64,000 nucleotides of DNA from DAOPZJ01 sp964587625 (GTDB taxonomy: Bacteria > Bacillota > Clostridia > Oscillospirales > JAKOTC01), in assembly GCA_964587625.1 (NCBI GenBank), contig CAZPLU010000008.1, positions 1 through 64,000 on the forward strand, read 5' to 3'. Each line of letters starts with the position of its first letter. Position 1 is the first letter of the stretch. This document shows positions 33,871 through 42,607 of the stretch, in pieces. The notes below the pieces were generated by a model that was not told the DNA's origin, did not search any database, and saw only the letters and a list, made by a program, of their open reading frames with translations. Made by a program: the position numbers and the translations under genes.

Positions 33871-34635
33871 GTGGATCAATTTTCAAGGACCGAGATGATC
33901 TTCGGCAAAGAGGCGATGCAAAAGCTGGCGCGAAGCCGCGTGGCCGTGTTCGGCGTCGGCGGCGTGGGCGGCTATGTCGTCGAGGCGTTGGCGCGCAGCG
34001 GCGTCGGGACGCTGGATTTGATCGACGACGACAAGGTCTGTTTGACAAACCTGAACCGCCAAATTATCGCGACGCACCAAACCGTGGGACAATATAAAGT
34101 CGACGCCGCCGAAGAAAGGATTTCAGACATCAACCCCAAAGCGGTCGTGTATAAATATCGGTGTTTTTTCCTGCCCGAAACCGCCGCGCAATTCGACTTT
34201 TCAAGGTTTGATTATGTGGTTGACGCGATCGACACCGTGGCGGGCAAGCTCGAGATTATCCTGCGGGCAAAAGCCGTCGGAGTCCCGGTGATCTCGTCGA
34301 TGGGCACGGGCAACAAAGTCGACCCGACCATGCTGCGGGTCGCGGACATTTCAAAGACAAAAATCTGTCCGTTGGCGCGGGTGATGCGGCTGGAACTGCG
34401 CAAGCGCGGCATTAAAAAAGTTCGGGTTGTTTATTCGGAAGAATTGCCGCTGCACCCCTATGAGAGCGAGGAGACGATAAATCCGGCGACCGCTCCGAAA
34501 CGCCGAAACATTCCGGCCTCGAACGCTTTTGTGCCGCCCGCGGCGGGCCTGCTGATCGCCTCCGTGGTCGTCAGAGACCTGGTCGGTTATGTTTCGAAAC
34601 AGGCCCGAAAGAATCATTCGGCGGCCGATATCTGA
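33871..34635 (+). CDS. tcdA: tRNA threonylcarbamoyladenosine dehydratase (ThiF/E1-like)
   Basis: This 254-residue E1-like enzyme starts at GTG 33871 after AAGGAGC. It has the nucleotide-binding GVGGVGGYVVEALARSG, DDDKVCLTNLNRQ, a DAIDTVAGK segment and SSMGTGNKVDPT, the pattern of TcdA (YgdL/CsdL). It dehydrates t6A to cyclic ct6A at position 37 of ANN-decoding tRNAs using ATP. In several bacteria the enzyme works with a cysteine desulfurase system; here iscS lies 560 bp downstream past an Rrf2 regulator. Confidence 0.9.
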   Translation: MDQFSRTEMIFGKEAMQKLARSRVAVFGVGGVGGYVVEALARSGVGTLDLIDDDKVCLTNLNRQIIATHQTVGQYKVDAAEERISDINPKAVVYKYRCFFLPETAAQFDFSRFDYVVDAIDTVAGKLEIILRAKAVGVPVISSMGTGNKVDPTMLRVADISKTKICPLARVMRLELRKRGIKKVRVVYSEELPLHPYESEETINPATAPKRRNIPASNAFVPPAAGLLIASVVVRDLVGYVSKQARKNHSAADI

Positions 34636-34657
34636 GGAAAGGACGGCAAATGAAAAC

Positions 34658-35065
34658 ATGATGATCTCCACAAAAGGGCGTTATGCGATCCGCCTGATGC
34701 TCGATCTCGGGCAGCATATGGGCGACGGGTTCGTCTCGCTGAAAAAAATTTCGGAGCGGCAGGATATTTCGGTCAAATATCTCGAGACCATCGTGGCGAT
34801 GTTAAACAAAGCGGGAATGGTCGAAAGCTCACGGGGGAAAGAGGGGGGCTATCGCCTGTCCCGAACACCCGAGGAATACACCGTCGGTTCAATCATCCGT
34901 CTGACCGAGGGCTCGGTTGCGCCGGTCGTCTGTCTGGACTGCGGCACGCGCTGCGAACGCGCCGCCGACTGCCTCTCGCTGCCGGTCTGGGTCAAACTCG
35001 AAAGCGCCGTCAACAACTATTTGGACAGCGTGACGCTGCGCGACGTGTTGGACGGTAAAGTATAA
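34658..35065 (+). CDS. Rrf2-family transcription regulator (IscR/CymR type)
   Basis: This 135-residue winged-helix protein begins MMISTKGRYAIRLMLDL, the standard Rrf2 opening, with the HTH at about residues 26-50. Three cysteines (VCLDCGTRC, about 90-98) plus a later Cys match the Fe-S ligand region of IscR-like members. It is therefore likely to sense Fe-S status and regulate the iscS-iscU genes that follow; an inverted repeat overlapping their promoter (35098-35124) is the probable site. A tiny frame ATGAAAACATGA at 34650 overlaps the start region. Confidence 0.88.
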   Translation: MMISTKGRYAIRLMLDLGQHMGDGFVSLKKISERQDISVKYLETIVAMLNKAGMVESSRGKEGGYRLSRTPEEYTVGSIIRLTEGSVAPVVCLDCGTRCERAADCLSLPVWVKLESAVNNYLDSVTLRDVLDGKV

Positions 35066-35097
35066 TCCGCCCTGAAAGGCGGATAAAAATATTTTCG

Positions 35098-35135
35098 TAT
35101 ATCCTATTGACACGGTAGGATATAGGTGTTATTAT
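35098..35135 (+). promoter_or_regulatory. iscS promoter with overlapping Rrf2 operator
   Basis: A perfect inverted repeat TATATCCTA (35098-35106) / TAGGATATA (35116-35124) with a 9-bp spacer encloses the -35 box TTGACA (35107-35112). The -10 box TATTAT (35130-35135) follows at 17 bp. A protein on the repeat would block RNA polymerase. The sequence resembles Rrf2-family sites of Firmicutes. Confidence 0.8.
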
Positions 35136-35196
35136 AAGTATACCGAAGCGGTATGAATTAGAAGCTTCGGGAAAGCGAACACTTAGGACGGATGAT

Positions 35197-36396
35197 ATGA
35201 GCGTATATAAAATTTATGCGGATAACGCGGCGACAACCAAGGCGAGCCGAACGGCGACGGAAGCGATGATGCCGTATTTTGACCGGGTCTACGGCAACCC
35301 GTCGAGTTTGCATTCGGCGGGGCAGGAGGCCGCGGAGGCGCTTTGGAACGCCCGGGAGCGCGTGGCGAAAAACCTCGGGTGCGAGGCGAAGGAAATTTAT
35401 TTTACCTCGGGCGGCAGCGAGGCCGACAACCAAGCGATTTTATCGGCCGCCGCAATCGGCGCGAAAAAGAATAAAAAACACATCGTCTCGACCGCGTTTG
35501 AGCATCACGCGGTGCTGCACACTCTTGAAAAACTGAAAAAGCAGGGGTATGGGGTCACGCTGCTCGACGTGCATGAAAACGGGATCGTGACGCCCGAAGA
35601 AGTGAAGGACGCCATCCGCCCGGACACCTGTCTGGTGAGCGTGATGTACGCCAACAACGAAATCGGGACGATCCAGCCGATCGCGGAGATCGGAAAGATT
35701 TGCCGCGAAAAGGGCGTTTTGTTCCACACCGACGCCGTGCAGGCCGCAGGGCATCTGCACATCGACGTGGTCAAAGAAAACATCGACATGCTCTCGCTTT
35801 CGGCGCACAAGTTCTACGGGCCGAAAGGGGCCGGGGCGCTGTACGTCAAAAAAGGGATCCCGTTGGTCAATCTGATCGAGGGCGGCGCGCAGGAGCGCGG
35901 CAGGCGGGCGGGTACCGAAAATCTGCCCGCAATCGTGGGGATGGCGGCGGCCTTTGACGAGGTCTGCGCGCATATCGATGAAAATGCCGCGAGACAAACG
36001 GCGCTGCGGGATCGGATCATCGAGGGACTTTTAAAGATTCCGCATTCCATCTTAAACGGAGACCCGGTCCGGCGGCTCCCGGGAAACATCAATATTTGCT
36101 TTGAGGGCATCGAGGGGGAATCGATGTTGCTGCTCCTCGACGAACAGGGTATTATGGCTTCGTCGGGCTCGGCCTGCACGTCGGGTTCGCTCGACCCGAG
36201 CCATGTGCTGCTCGCTATCGGTCGGCCGCACGAGATCGCCCACGGGTCGCTGCGGCTCTCGCTCGGCGATGATAACACCGAGGAGGAGGCCGATTACATC
36301 ATCGAAAAAGTATCGGAGGTCGTGGACTATTTGAGAAACATATCTCCGGTTTGGAGAGATCTTAAGGAAGGCAGGAGAATTTATGTTATACAGTGA
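35197..36396 (+). CDS. iscS: cysteine desulfurase
   Basis: This 399-residue class V aminotransferase has the PLP lysine in SLSAHKFYGPKG (about residue 205) and the sulfur-accepting Cys in SSGSACTSGSLDPSHV (about residue 328). The active loop length and SGSACTSGS spelling are those of group I NifS/IscS proteins. It mobilises sulfur from cysteine for the scaffold encoded by the overlapping next gene. Its control by the Rrf2 protein upstream is suggested by the operator over its promoter. Confidence 0.93.
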   Translation: MSVYKIYADNAATTKASRTATEAMMPYFDRVYGNPSSLHSAGQEAAEALWNARERVAKNLGCEAKEIYFTSGGSEADNQAILSAAAIGAKKNKKHIVSTAFEHHAVLHTLEKLKKQGYGVTLLDVHENGIVTPEEVKDAIRPDTCLVSVMYANNEIGTIQPIAEIGKICREKGVLFHTDAVQAAGHLHIDVVKENIDMLSLSAHKFYGPKGAGALYVKKGIPLVNLIEGGAQERGRRAGTENLPAIVGMAAAFDEVCAHIDENAARQTALRDRIIEGLLKIPHSILNGDPVRRLPGNINICFEGIEGESMLLLLDEQGIMASSGSACTSGSLDPSHVLLAIGRPHEIAHGSLRLSLGDDNTEEEADYIIEKVSEVVDYLRNISPVWRDLKEGRRIYVIQ

Positions 36397-36835
36397 AAAA
36401 GTCATGGATCATTTTAAGCATCCGCGCAACGTCGGTATCATCGAGAACGCGGACGGCGTCGGCGAGGTCGGCAACGCCAAATGCGGCGACATTATGAAAA
36501 TCTATATTCAAATCAAGGATGACGTCATCGACGACGTCAAATTCGAGACCTTCGGGTGCGGCTCCGCGATTGCGTCCAGCTCGATGGCGACCGAGCTGAT
36601 CAAGGGCAAACCGCTCTCCGAGGCGCTCGCGCTCACCAACAAGGCGGTGACCGAGGCGCTCGACGGGCTGCCGGCGCACAAGCTGCACTGCTCGGTGCTG
36701 GCCGAGGAGGCCATCAAGTCCGCCATCGCCGACTATTACCGCAAAAACAACATTGAATATGACAAGACGCTCTTCCCCGACTGCGAGACCTGCGGCTGCT
36801 GTGAGGACAAAAAGTGCAGGGAGAGCCACTGTTAA
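36383..36835 (+). CDS. iscU: Fe-S cluster scaffold, NifU-N/IscU type
   Basis: This 150-residue protein has the three scaffold cysteines in NAKCGD, TFGCGSAIASSS and LHCSVLAEEA, with the Asp of CGD that aids cluster release. The C-terminal extension CETCGCCEDKKCRESHC is Cys-rich and goes beyond the usual IscU length of about 125 residues; it is found in clostridial NifU-like proteins. The gene overlaps iscS by 14 bp and is therefore translationally coupled. It receives sulfur from IscS to build [2Fe-2S] or [4Fe-4S] clusters, for which CODH/ACS and other enzymes in this window have high demand. Confidence 0.92.
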   Translation: MLYSEKVMDHFKHPRNVGIIENADGVGEVGNAKCGDIMKIYIQIKDDVIDDVKFETFGCGSAIASSSMATELIKGKPLSEALALTNKAVTEALDGLPAHKLHCSVLAEEAIKSAIADYYRKNNIEYDKTLFPDCETCGCCEDKKCRESHC

Positions 36836-36895
36836 AATATTGGGGTCCCGTGACCGGCCACTTTGCCGGAGCAGGGCAGGCGTGATGAAAAACGC

Positions 36896-36940
36896 CAAAA
36901 ACCCGATCCAAGCGATATGCTTTGATCGGGTTTTTGGTCT
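36896..36940 (+). terminator. terminator after iscU
   Basis: AAAAACCCGATC and GATCGGGTTTTT, with an inner AAGC/GCTT pair, form a classic bidirectional terminator. Confidence 0.85.
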
Positions 36941-37122
36941 GCGCCGATTTCATTGCCCGGACACGGATAAAATGCGGCGCAATACCAATCTCTCGCCTAC
37001 GGCGAATTGAAACCGCAGGTTGCTCTGCCGTTTCAGTTGAGATTATTTACTCCTGAAAATCAAATAAAACCGTTATGCAAAAAGGAGTTGCCAAAAAGCA
37101 GCTCTTTGTTGAAACTCAATTT

Positions 37123-37395
37123 TTATTGCTTTCTGAAGCAATCGCTGCAATAGACAGGACGATCGCTGCGCGGTTCGAAAGGAACCTTGCACGCTTTGCC
37201 GCACTCTGCACAGACCGCATCGTACATCGGGCGGTTTCCGCCGCCGGAGGTGTTGCCTTTACGCGCGTTGCGGCAGGTCCTGCAGCGCTGCGGCTCGTTT
37301 GTAAAGCCCTTTTCGGCGTGGAATTCCTGCTCGCTGGCAGTGAAGGTGAACTGTTGACCGCAATCTTTGCAAGTCAGGATCTTGTCGTTGTACAT
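37123..37395 (-). CDS. zinc-ribbon protein with two CxxC pairs per half
   Basis: This 90-residue protein has two zinc-binding units, CKDCGQ with CRTCR, and CAECGK with CSDC, joined by a Gly/Asn-rich linker (GNTSGGGNRP). This is the layout of the small 'probable zinc-binding domain' proteins common in Firmicutes and other bacteria. The basic residues suggest nucleic-acid or ribosome contact, but no function is established. It is a single gene. Confidence 0.8.
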   Translation of the reverse strand: MYNDKILTCKDCGQQFTFTASEQEFHAEKGFTNEPQRCRTCRNARKGNTSGGGNRPMYDAVCAECGKACKVPFEPRSDRPVYCSDCFRKQ

Positions 37396-37613
37396 GGAAT
37401 ACCTCTTTCATTCATTACAAATTATACTTTAACCGCGACACAACGATAATTTGCTATACGAGCATACAGCATCCCGAACGGAATGTCAACAAGAATTTTC
37501 GAGAAATGCAAAAAAATTGTTCCCAACGCGAAAAAACCGGAAAAAAGATCGAAATAAGGCGGTTTTCCGCTTGGTTCACTGCAAAAGCGCGGCATACGGT
37601 TTCACCGTATTTA

Positions 37614-37949
37614 TCACACGGTTTTGGGCGTTTTCCGGTCGCGTATGATGCTCAATGCAACCGCGGCAAGCGTCACACAGGCACAGCCCGCCAAAAAACC
37701 GATCCGCAGAGAGTGCCGCTTTTGGAGTTTGCGGCGCAGCGTGCTGTAGCCGTCGCTGAGGTTGATGTTTTTGGTCAGTTCGGGCCTGTGAATCGCCGTT
37801 TTTGCCGCGCGCGCATATTGCAAGTATTGTTTTTTGCAAGCCGGGCAGCTGCGTAAATGCGCCCTGACCGCCGCGCGGGTCGAAGCGCTGAGCGTGTGAT
37901 CCCAATAAAGCGAAATCAGATCAAGCGCCGCGTCACAGTTCAAGTTCAT
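37614..37949 (-). CDS. anti-sigma factor with zinc-finger domain
   Basis: This 111-residue protein has an N-terminal zinc anti-sigma motif (CDAALDLISLYWD, then AVRAHLRSCPACK) and one membrane helix near residues 84-102, with a very short outer tail. The gene overlaps the end of the ECF sigma gene by 17 bp, the usual sigma/anti-sigma pairing. It should hold the sigma factor at the membrane until a signal disrupts binding. The short outer part suggests sensing through a partner. Confidence 0.85.
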   Translation of the reverse strand: MNLNCDAALDLISLYWDHTLSASTRAAVRAHLRSCPACKKQYLQYARAAKTAIHRPELTKNINLSDGYSTLRRKLQKRHSLRIGFLAGCACVTLAAVALSIIRDRKTPKTV

Positions 37950-38484
37950 TTTTCAAATCCTCCGTCAGCATTTTTTTGGCGCGGAAATAGATGACTTTTG
38001 CCGAGTTTTCGCTGATTCCGAGCGCCTCGCCGACCTGGGCGAACGGCATCTCGGCATAGATGCGCAAAATCACCACGTCGCGGTATTTTTCGGGCAGCTT
38101 ACGAATCAGCCGCTTGACCGATTCAATGACCACCCGCCTGATCACCGCGTCCTCGGGGTTGTAATGGGCGGTACGGCAGAAAGCATCCGTCACCAAATCG
38201 AGGTTGATGGCGTCAAGCCCCTGCCTGCGTTTTCGCAGGTATTTATAATAGGTGTGCTTGGCGATGGCGGCGAGCCAGGTGAACAGCTCACTCTGCCCGC
38301 GGAAGCGGTGAAAAGCGGAAAAGGCCTGGAAAAAGGTCTCTTGGGTCAGTTCCTCGGACAAAAGCGCATCTCCGCAGAGCGCGAATAAAAACGCGTGGAC
38401 ACGGGCGGCGTTTTCACGGTAGATTTTTTCAAACGACTCCAATTCGCACCTCTTTTCTGCCTTTTCGCTCCCGGCTGCTCTCAT
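37933..38484 (-). CDS. ECF-type RNA polymerase sigma factor
   Basis: This 183-residue sigma-70 family protein shows region 2 (ELTQETFFQAFSAFHRFRG, WLAAIAKHTYYKYLRKRR) and region 4 (LPEKYRDVVILRIYAEMPFAQVGEALGISENSAKVIYFRAKK). Region 3 is missing, as in ECF sigmas. Control by the membrane-bound anti-sigma encoded downstream is expected. It is divergent from the fatty-acid operon, with a 140-bp shared control region containing dyads; a link to envelope lipid stress is possible but unproven. Confidence 0.9.
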   Translation of the reverse strand: MRAAGSEKAEKRCELESFEKIYRENAARVHAFLFALCGDALLSEELTQETFFQAFSAFHRFRGQSELFTWLAAIAKHTYYKYLRKRRQGLDAINLDLVTDAFCRTAHYNPEDAVIRRVVIESVKRLIRKLPEKYRDVVILRIYAEMPFAQVGEALGISENSAKVIYFRAKKMLTEDLKNELEL

Positions 38485-38523
38485 AGAACTATCCTTATAT
38501 CTTTAGTGCCGCGAAAAAACGGG

Positions 38524-38570
38524 AAGTTACACGAATAAAAGAAAAATTTTATTCAAAATCCTTGTAACTT
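38524..38570. promoter_or_regulatory. nested inverted repeats between the sigma gene and fabH
   Basis: AAGTTACA (38524-38531) / TGTAACTT (38563-38570) enclose GAATAAAA (38533-38540) / TTTTATTC (38547-38554). They lie in the divergent control region, about 55 bp before the fabH start. They do not match the FapR consensus I know, and the binding protein is unknown. Confidence 0.45.
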
Positions 38571-38625
38571 TCGCCTTTTTTAACGCACTAACTTTTTGTG
38601 GGCTGCATCCACGGGAGGAACTTTG

Positions 38626-39579
38626 ATGAGTTTTAAAATCATCGGCACGGGTATGTGCGTGCCGGAACGCGTCGTGACGAACGGCGAGCTTTCACAGTTG
38701 ATGGACACCAATGACGAATGGATTTCGCAGCGGGTCGGGGTTCGAAGCCGGCACGTCTGCACCTCGGAGACAACCGCCGATCTGGCTGTTGCGGCCGCCG
38801 AACACGCGCTTGACGACTGCGGCGTCAGAGCTGAAGAACTCGATTTGATTTTGGCCGCCTCGGTCAGCGCCGACACCGTCACCCCCGCGCTCTCGTGCGT
38901 GATCCAAAAGCGGCTCGGAGCGCATTGCATGGCGATGGACGTCGGCGCGGCATGCTCGGCGTTTGTGTTTCTGCTCGAGACGGCGGCCTGTTTTTTCGCG
39001 CGGAACGTTTATAAAAATATCCTGGTCGTGGGCGCGGAGCGGCTGAGCAAGATTACCGACTGGGAGGACCGCTCGACTTGCGTGATCTTCGGCGACGGAG
39101 CGGGCGCCGCGGTGCTTTCACAGGGTAAAAATTACCTCGACGCCGTGTTCACGGTGATCGGAGACGACGAGGTGCTGCGGGTGCCGTGTTATGCCGGAAA
39201 AAGCCCGTTTTCAACCCTTGAACCCGAACCGCCCTATATCCAGATGAGCGGGAAAGAGGTCTACCGTTATGCGGTGCAGTCGATGGCACAGGACATCGGC
39301 ACGCTGTTGACCCGAAACGGTCTTACGGCAGACGCCTTAAAATATATTATACCACATCAGGCAAACCGGCGCATCATCGAGGCGGCGGCGGAGCGCTCGG
39401 GAATCCCGATCGAAAAGTTTTATATCAACATCGACCGCTACGGCAACACCTCGTCGGCCAGCATCCCGATCGCGCTCGACGAGCTGAACAAGTCCGGCGC
39501 GCTGGAACGCGGTGACCTATTATTACTCACGGCGTTCGGCGGGGGTCTCGCGAGCGCCTCCTGCCTGTTGAAATGGTAA
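38626..39579 (+). CDS. fabH: 3-oxoacyl-ACP synthase III
   Basis: ATG 38626 follows GGGAGGAA. The 317-residue thiolase-fold enzyme has the catalytic triad Cys (GAACSAFVF), His (IPHQANRRI) and Asn (YGNTSSASIP). It starts fatty-acid synthesis by condensing an acyl-CoA primer with malonyl-ACP. It is the first gene of an eleven-gene run in the order typical of streptococci and clostridia. Confidence 0.95.
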   Translation: MSFKIIGTGMCVPERVVTNGELSQLMDTNDEWISQRVGVRSRHVCTSETTADLAVAAAEHALDDCGVRAEELDLILAASVSADTVTPALSCVIQKRLGAHCMAMDVGAACSAFVFLLETAACFFARNVYKNILVVGAERLSKITDWEDRSTCVIFGDGAGAAVLSQGKNYLDAVFTVIGDDEVLRVPCYAGKSPFSTLEPEPPYIQMSGKEVYRYAVQSMAQDIGTLLTRNGLTADALKYIIPHQANRRIIEAAAERSGIPIEKFYINIDRYGNTSSASIPIALDELNKSGALERGDLLLLTAFGGGLASASCLLKW

Positions 39580-39607
39580 ATTAAAATCAATTAAAGGAGC
39601 AGACAAC

Positions 39608-39838
39608 ATGGTAACCGAAAAAATCACATCCCTATTGGTCGAAAAGTTGGAGTGCGACGCTTCCAAAATCACAAGCGAGACGGTCTTGACCGACCTCGGC
39701 ATCGACTCGCTCGACATTACCGAACTGGTCATGGACCTCGAAAACGAGTTCGATGTCGAGATCGAGCTGGCAGAAAACATCAAGACCGTCGCCGATTTGG
39801 CGAGCGCCATCGAGGAAAAGATCAAAGAAAAAGCGTAA
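39608..39838 (+). CDS. acpP: acyl carrier protein
   Basis: This 76-residue acidic four-helix protein has the phosphopantetheine serine in LGIDSLDITEL (Ser at about residue 36). A good ribosome site AAAGGAG precedes it. It carries the growing acyl chain for the enzymes encoded around it. Confidence 0.96.
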   Translation: MVTEKITSLLVEKLECDASKITSETVLTDLGIDSLDITELVMDLENEFDVEIELAENIKTVADLASAIEEKIKEKA

Positions 39839-39868
39839 ATCCATATCGTCTGAAAGGATGACAATTAC

Positions 39869-40819
39869 ATGATCAAGTCATTGATATGCGAGCGGCTCGG
39901 CATCGAATATCCGGTGTTTCAGGGCGGCATGGCCTGGATCGCCGACGGGAAGCTGGCCGCCGCCGTCTCGAACGCGGGCGGGCTGGGCCTGATCTCGGCG
40001 ATGAACGCCGGGCCCGACTATCTGCGCGAACAGATCGCGGTCGCCCGCGCGCTGACCGAAAAACCGTTCGGCGTCAACATCATGCTGCAAAGCCCGTTCG
40101 CCGAACAGGTCGCCGATGTGGTGGCCGAGGAAAAAGTTAAAGTCGTGACCACGGGCGCGGGAATGCCGACCGCGTTTATGGCGCGCTGGAAAGCCGCCGG
40201 AGTTGCGATCATCCCCGTGGTCGCCTCGGTGGCGATGGCGCAGAAGATGGAAAGGTTGGGCGCGGACGCGGTGATCGCCGAGGGCGAAGAAAGCGGCGGG
40301 CACATCGGCGAGCTGACGACGATGGTTTTGGTGCCGCAGGTGCGCGACGCGGTAAAAATTCCCGTGGTCGCGGCGGGCGGCATCGCCGACGGCAGGGGCT
40401 TTGCGGCGGCGCTGATGCTCGGGGCGTGCGGCATTCAGATGGGCACGCGGTTTTTGGTCGCAAAGGAGTGCGGCGTGCATCAAAATTACAAGGACATGGT
40501 TTTAAAAGCGAACGATATTTCGACAATCACGACCGGGCGGCGGTTCGCGGCCAGCGCCTGCCGTTGTCTGAAAAATCAATTCAGCCGCAATTTTAAGCAA
40601 GTGGAATTCCAACCCGAGACCACGGTCGAGACGGTCAACGAGCTCGGCGTCGGCTCTTTACGCAAAGCGGCCGTCGAGGGCGACACCAAAGACGGGTGCT
40701 TTTTGGCCGGACAGATCGCGGGGCTGGTGAACCGCGAGCAGACCGCCGAGGAGATCATACAAGAGATCGTCGAACAGGCCGAGGCGTTGCTCAAAGGGGC
40801 TTGCGCATGGGTCGGATAG
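39869..40819 (+). CDS. fabK: enoyl-ACP reductase II (FMN-dependent)
   Basis: This 316-residue TIM-barrel flavoprotein of the nitronate monooxygenase superfamily has PVFQGGMAWIADG at the start, AEGEESGGHIG and VAAGGIADGRG for FMN binding. Within the fab cluster this identifies FabK, which makes the last reduction of each elongation round and replaces FabI in many Firmicutes. No fabI is in the window. Confidence 0.92.
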   Translation: MIKSLICERLGIEYPVFQGGMAWIADGKLAAAVSNAGGLGLISAMNAGPDYLREQIAVARALTEKPFGVNIMLQSPFAEQVADVVAEEKVKVVTTGAGMPTAFMARWKAAGVAIIPVVASVAMAQKMERLGADAVIAEGEESGGHIGELTTMVLVPQVRDAVKIPVVAAGGIADGRGFAAALMLGACGIQMGTRFLVAKECGVHQNYKDMVLKANDISTITTGRRFAASACRCLKNQFSRNFKQVEFQPETTVETVNELGVGSLRKAAVEGDTKDGCFLAGQIAGLVNREQTAEEIIQEIVEQAEALLKGACAWVG

Positions 40820-41718
40820 CGTTTTTGTTCCCGGGGCAGGGCGCGCAGTTCCCGGGCATGGCAAAAGAATTTTACGAGGGTAATCAAAGCGCGCGCGAAT
40901 TGTTCGATGCGGCGGAAAAAATCCGCCCGGGGACGCTGCGGCAGTGCTTTGAGGGTACGCCCGAAGAATTAAAAATGACCGAAAATACGCAGCCGTGCCT
41001 GTATTTGGCCGATCTCGCGGCGGCGATTGCGGCAAGCGAAGCCGGAATCAAGCCGGACACGGCGGCGGGCTTTTCACTCGGTGAGCTGCCCGCGCTGGCT
41101 TTTGCCGGGGCGTTCGACCCGCTGGACGGCTTTCGGCTGGTCTGCGAGCGCGGAAAAATTATGGCCGATTATGCAAGCAGGGTCAAGGCGTCGATGATGG
41201 CGGTAGTTAAACTGCCGCACGAGGCGGTCGAACAGATCTGCGCCGAGTTCGACGGGGTGTGGCCGGTGAACTACAACACGCCGGAGCAATTGGTGGTTTC
41301 CGGACTGGACGGGCAATTGCAAGCGTTCGAGGAAAAAATCCGCGAAAAGGGCGGGCGGTGCGTCCCGCTGGCGGTCGGCGGCGGATTCCATTCCCCGCTG
41401 ATGGACGGCGCGGCGGAAGAATTTGCAAGAACTCTTGAAAATTACAAGATCAAAACGCCGGTTTTGCAGTGTTGGGCCAACTGCGCCGGGGAGCCGTATG
41501 CGGGCGATCCGAAGCCGCTTTTAAGCCGGCAGATCAACCATCCGGTGCGCTGGCAGCAGACCGTTTCGGCGATGCTGGCCGACGGCGTGACCGTTTTAAT
41601 CGAGACCGGCGCGGGTACGGTGCTGACCGGGATGGCGCGGCGTATGGCGCCCGGCGCAATTTGCCGCTCGGTGCAGACGCCGCGCGAACTCGAGGTTGTT
41701 TTGGAGGAATTGGCATGA
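40807..41718 (+). CDS. fabD: malonyl-CoA:ACP transacylase
   Basis: The ATG at 40807 overlaps the end of fabK by 13 bp and begins MGRIAFLFPGQGAQ, the standard opening. The 303-residue protein has the nucleophile Ser in GFSLGELPAL, the Arg-containing loop CERGKIM and the catalytic His in GGGFHSPLM. It moves malonyl groups from CoA to ACP. Confidence 0.94.
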   Translation: MGRIAFLFPGQGAQFPGMAKEFYEGNQSARELFDAAEKIRPGTLRQCFEGTPEELKMTENTQPCLYLADLAAAIAASEAGIKPDTAAGFSLGELPALAFAGAFDPLDGFRLVCERGKIMADYASRVKASMMAVVKLPHEAVEQICAEFDGVWPVNYNTPEQLVVSGLDGQLQAFEEKIREKGGRCVPLAVGGGFHSPLMDGAAEEFARTLENYKIKTPVLQCWANCAGEPYAGDPKPLLSRQINHPVRWQQTVSAMLADGVTVLIETGAGTVLTGMARRMAPGAICRSVQTPRELEVVLEELA

Positions 41719-42452
41719 TGTTGCAAAATAAAATCGCGGTTGTAACCGGCGGCTCGCGGGGCATCGGACGCGCGATCTGCCTGAAATTCGCGCAAGAGGG
41801 CGCTTCGGTCGCGTTTTTATTCGCCGGAAATGTCGAGAGCGCCGAAAAGACGCTGGTCGAATTAAAAACCCTCGGTGTAAAAGCGGCCTGTTACCGCTGC
41901 GACGTTTCGGATTTTTCGGCGGTGTCCGCCGTATTCGTTGAAATTATAAAAGAGTTCGGCACCGTAGACATTTTGGTCAACAACGCGGGCGTCACCTGCG
42001 ACAAGCTGCTGCTGTCGATGAAAGAAGACGACTTCGACCGCGTGGTGGACGTCAATTTGAAGGGCGCGTTCAACACGATCAAGCAGGTCTATCCGATTTT
42101 TATGCGCAAGCGCGCGGGCAAGATCGTCAACATCGCCTCGGTCGCGGGGCTCACGGGCAACGCGGGGCAGGCGAATTACGCCTCGGCAAAAGCGGGGCTG
42201 ATCGGCCTGACCAAGTCGGTGGCGCGCGAGCTCGCGGGGCGGGGGGTCTGCTGCAACGCGGTCGCGCCCGGCTTTATCGAGACCGACATGACCGCCGCGA
42301 CGCCGCTCAATCAGCAGATGCTGGCGGCGGTGCCGCTCTGCCGCATGGGAAAACCCGGGGAAGTGGCCGAGCTCGCGGCCTTTTTGGCCTCCCCGAAAAG
42401 CGACTATATCACCGGAGCCGTGATCCAAATCGACGGCGGTTTGGCGATGTAA
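41715..42452 (+). CDS. fabG: 3-oxoacyl-ACP reductase
   Basis: This 245-residue short-chain dehydrogenase has the NADP loop GGSRGIGRA, NNAG, catalytic Ser in NIASVAG and YASAK for Tyr-Lys. It overlaps fabD by 4 bp (ATGA). It reduces the keto group in each elongation round. Confidence 0.95.
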   Translation: MMLQNKIAVVTGGSRGIGRAICLKFAQEGASVAFLFAGNVESAEKTLVELKTLGVKAACYRCDVSDFSAVSAVFVEIIKEFGTVDILVNNAGVTCDKLLLSMKEDDFDRVVDVNLKGAFNTIKQVYPIFMRKRAGKIVNIASVAGLTGNAGQANYASAKAGLIGLTKSVARELAGRGVCCNAVAPGFIETDMTAATPLNQQMLAAVPLCRMGKPGEVAELAAFLASPKSDYITGAVIQIDGGLAM

Positions 42453-42607
42453 ATGTTTGAAGGGAAACAAGGTGCGATATTCGGAAAGCGGATTTTTCAA
42501 ACACCGGAGTTTCGTCCTTTGTCGTTTACGACAAAGGACAAAACATCCCCAATCCAATAAATATTCGCTTTAAAACTCTGCCATCAAAACGAGAGGATGA
42601 AACAGCA

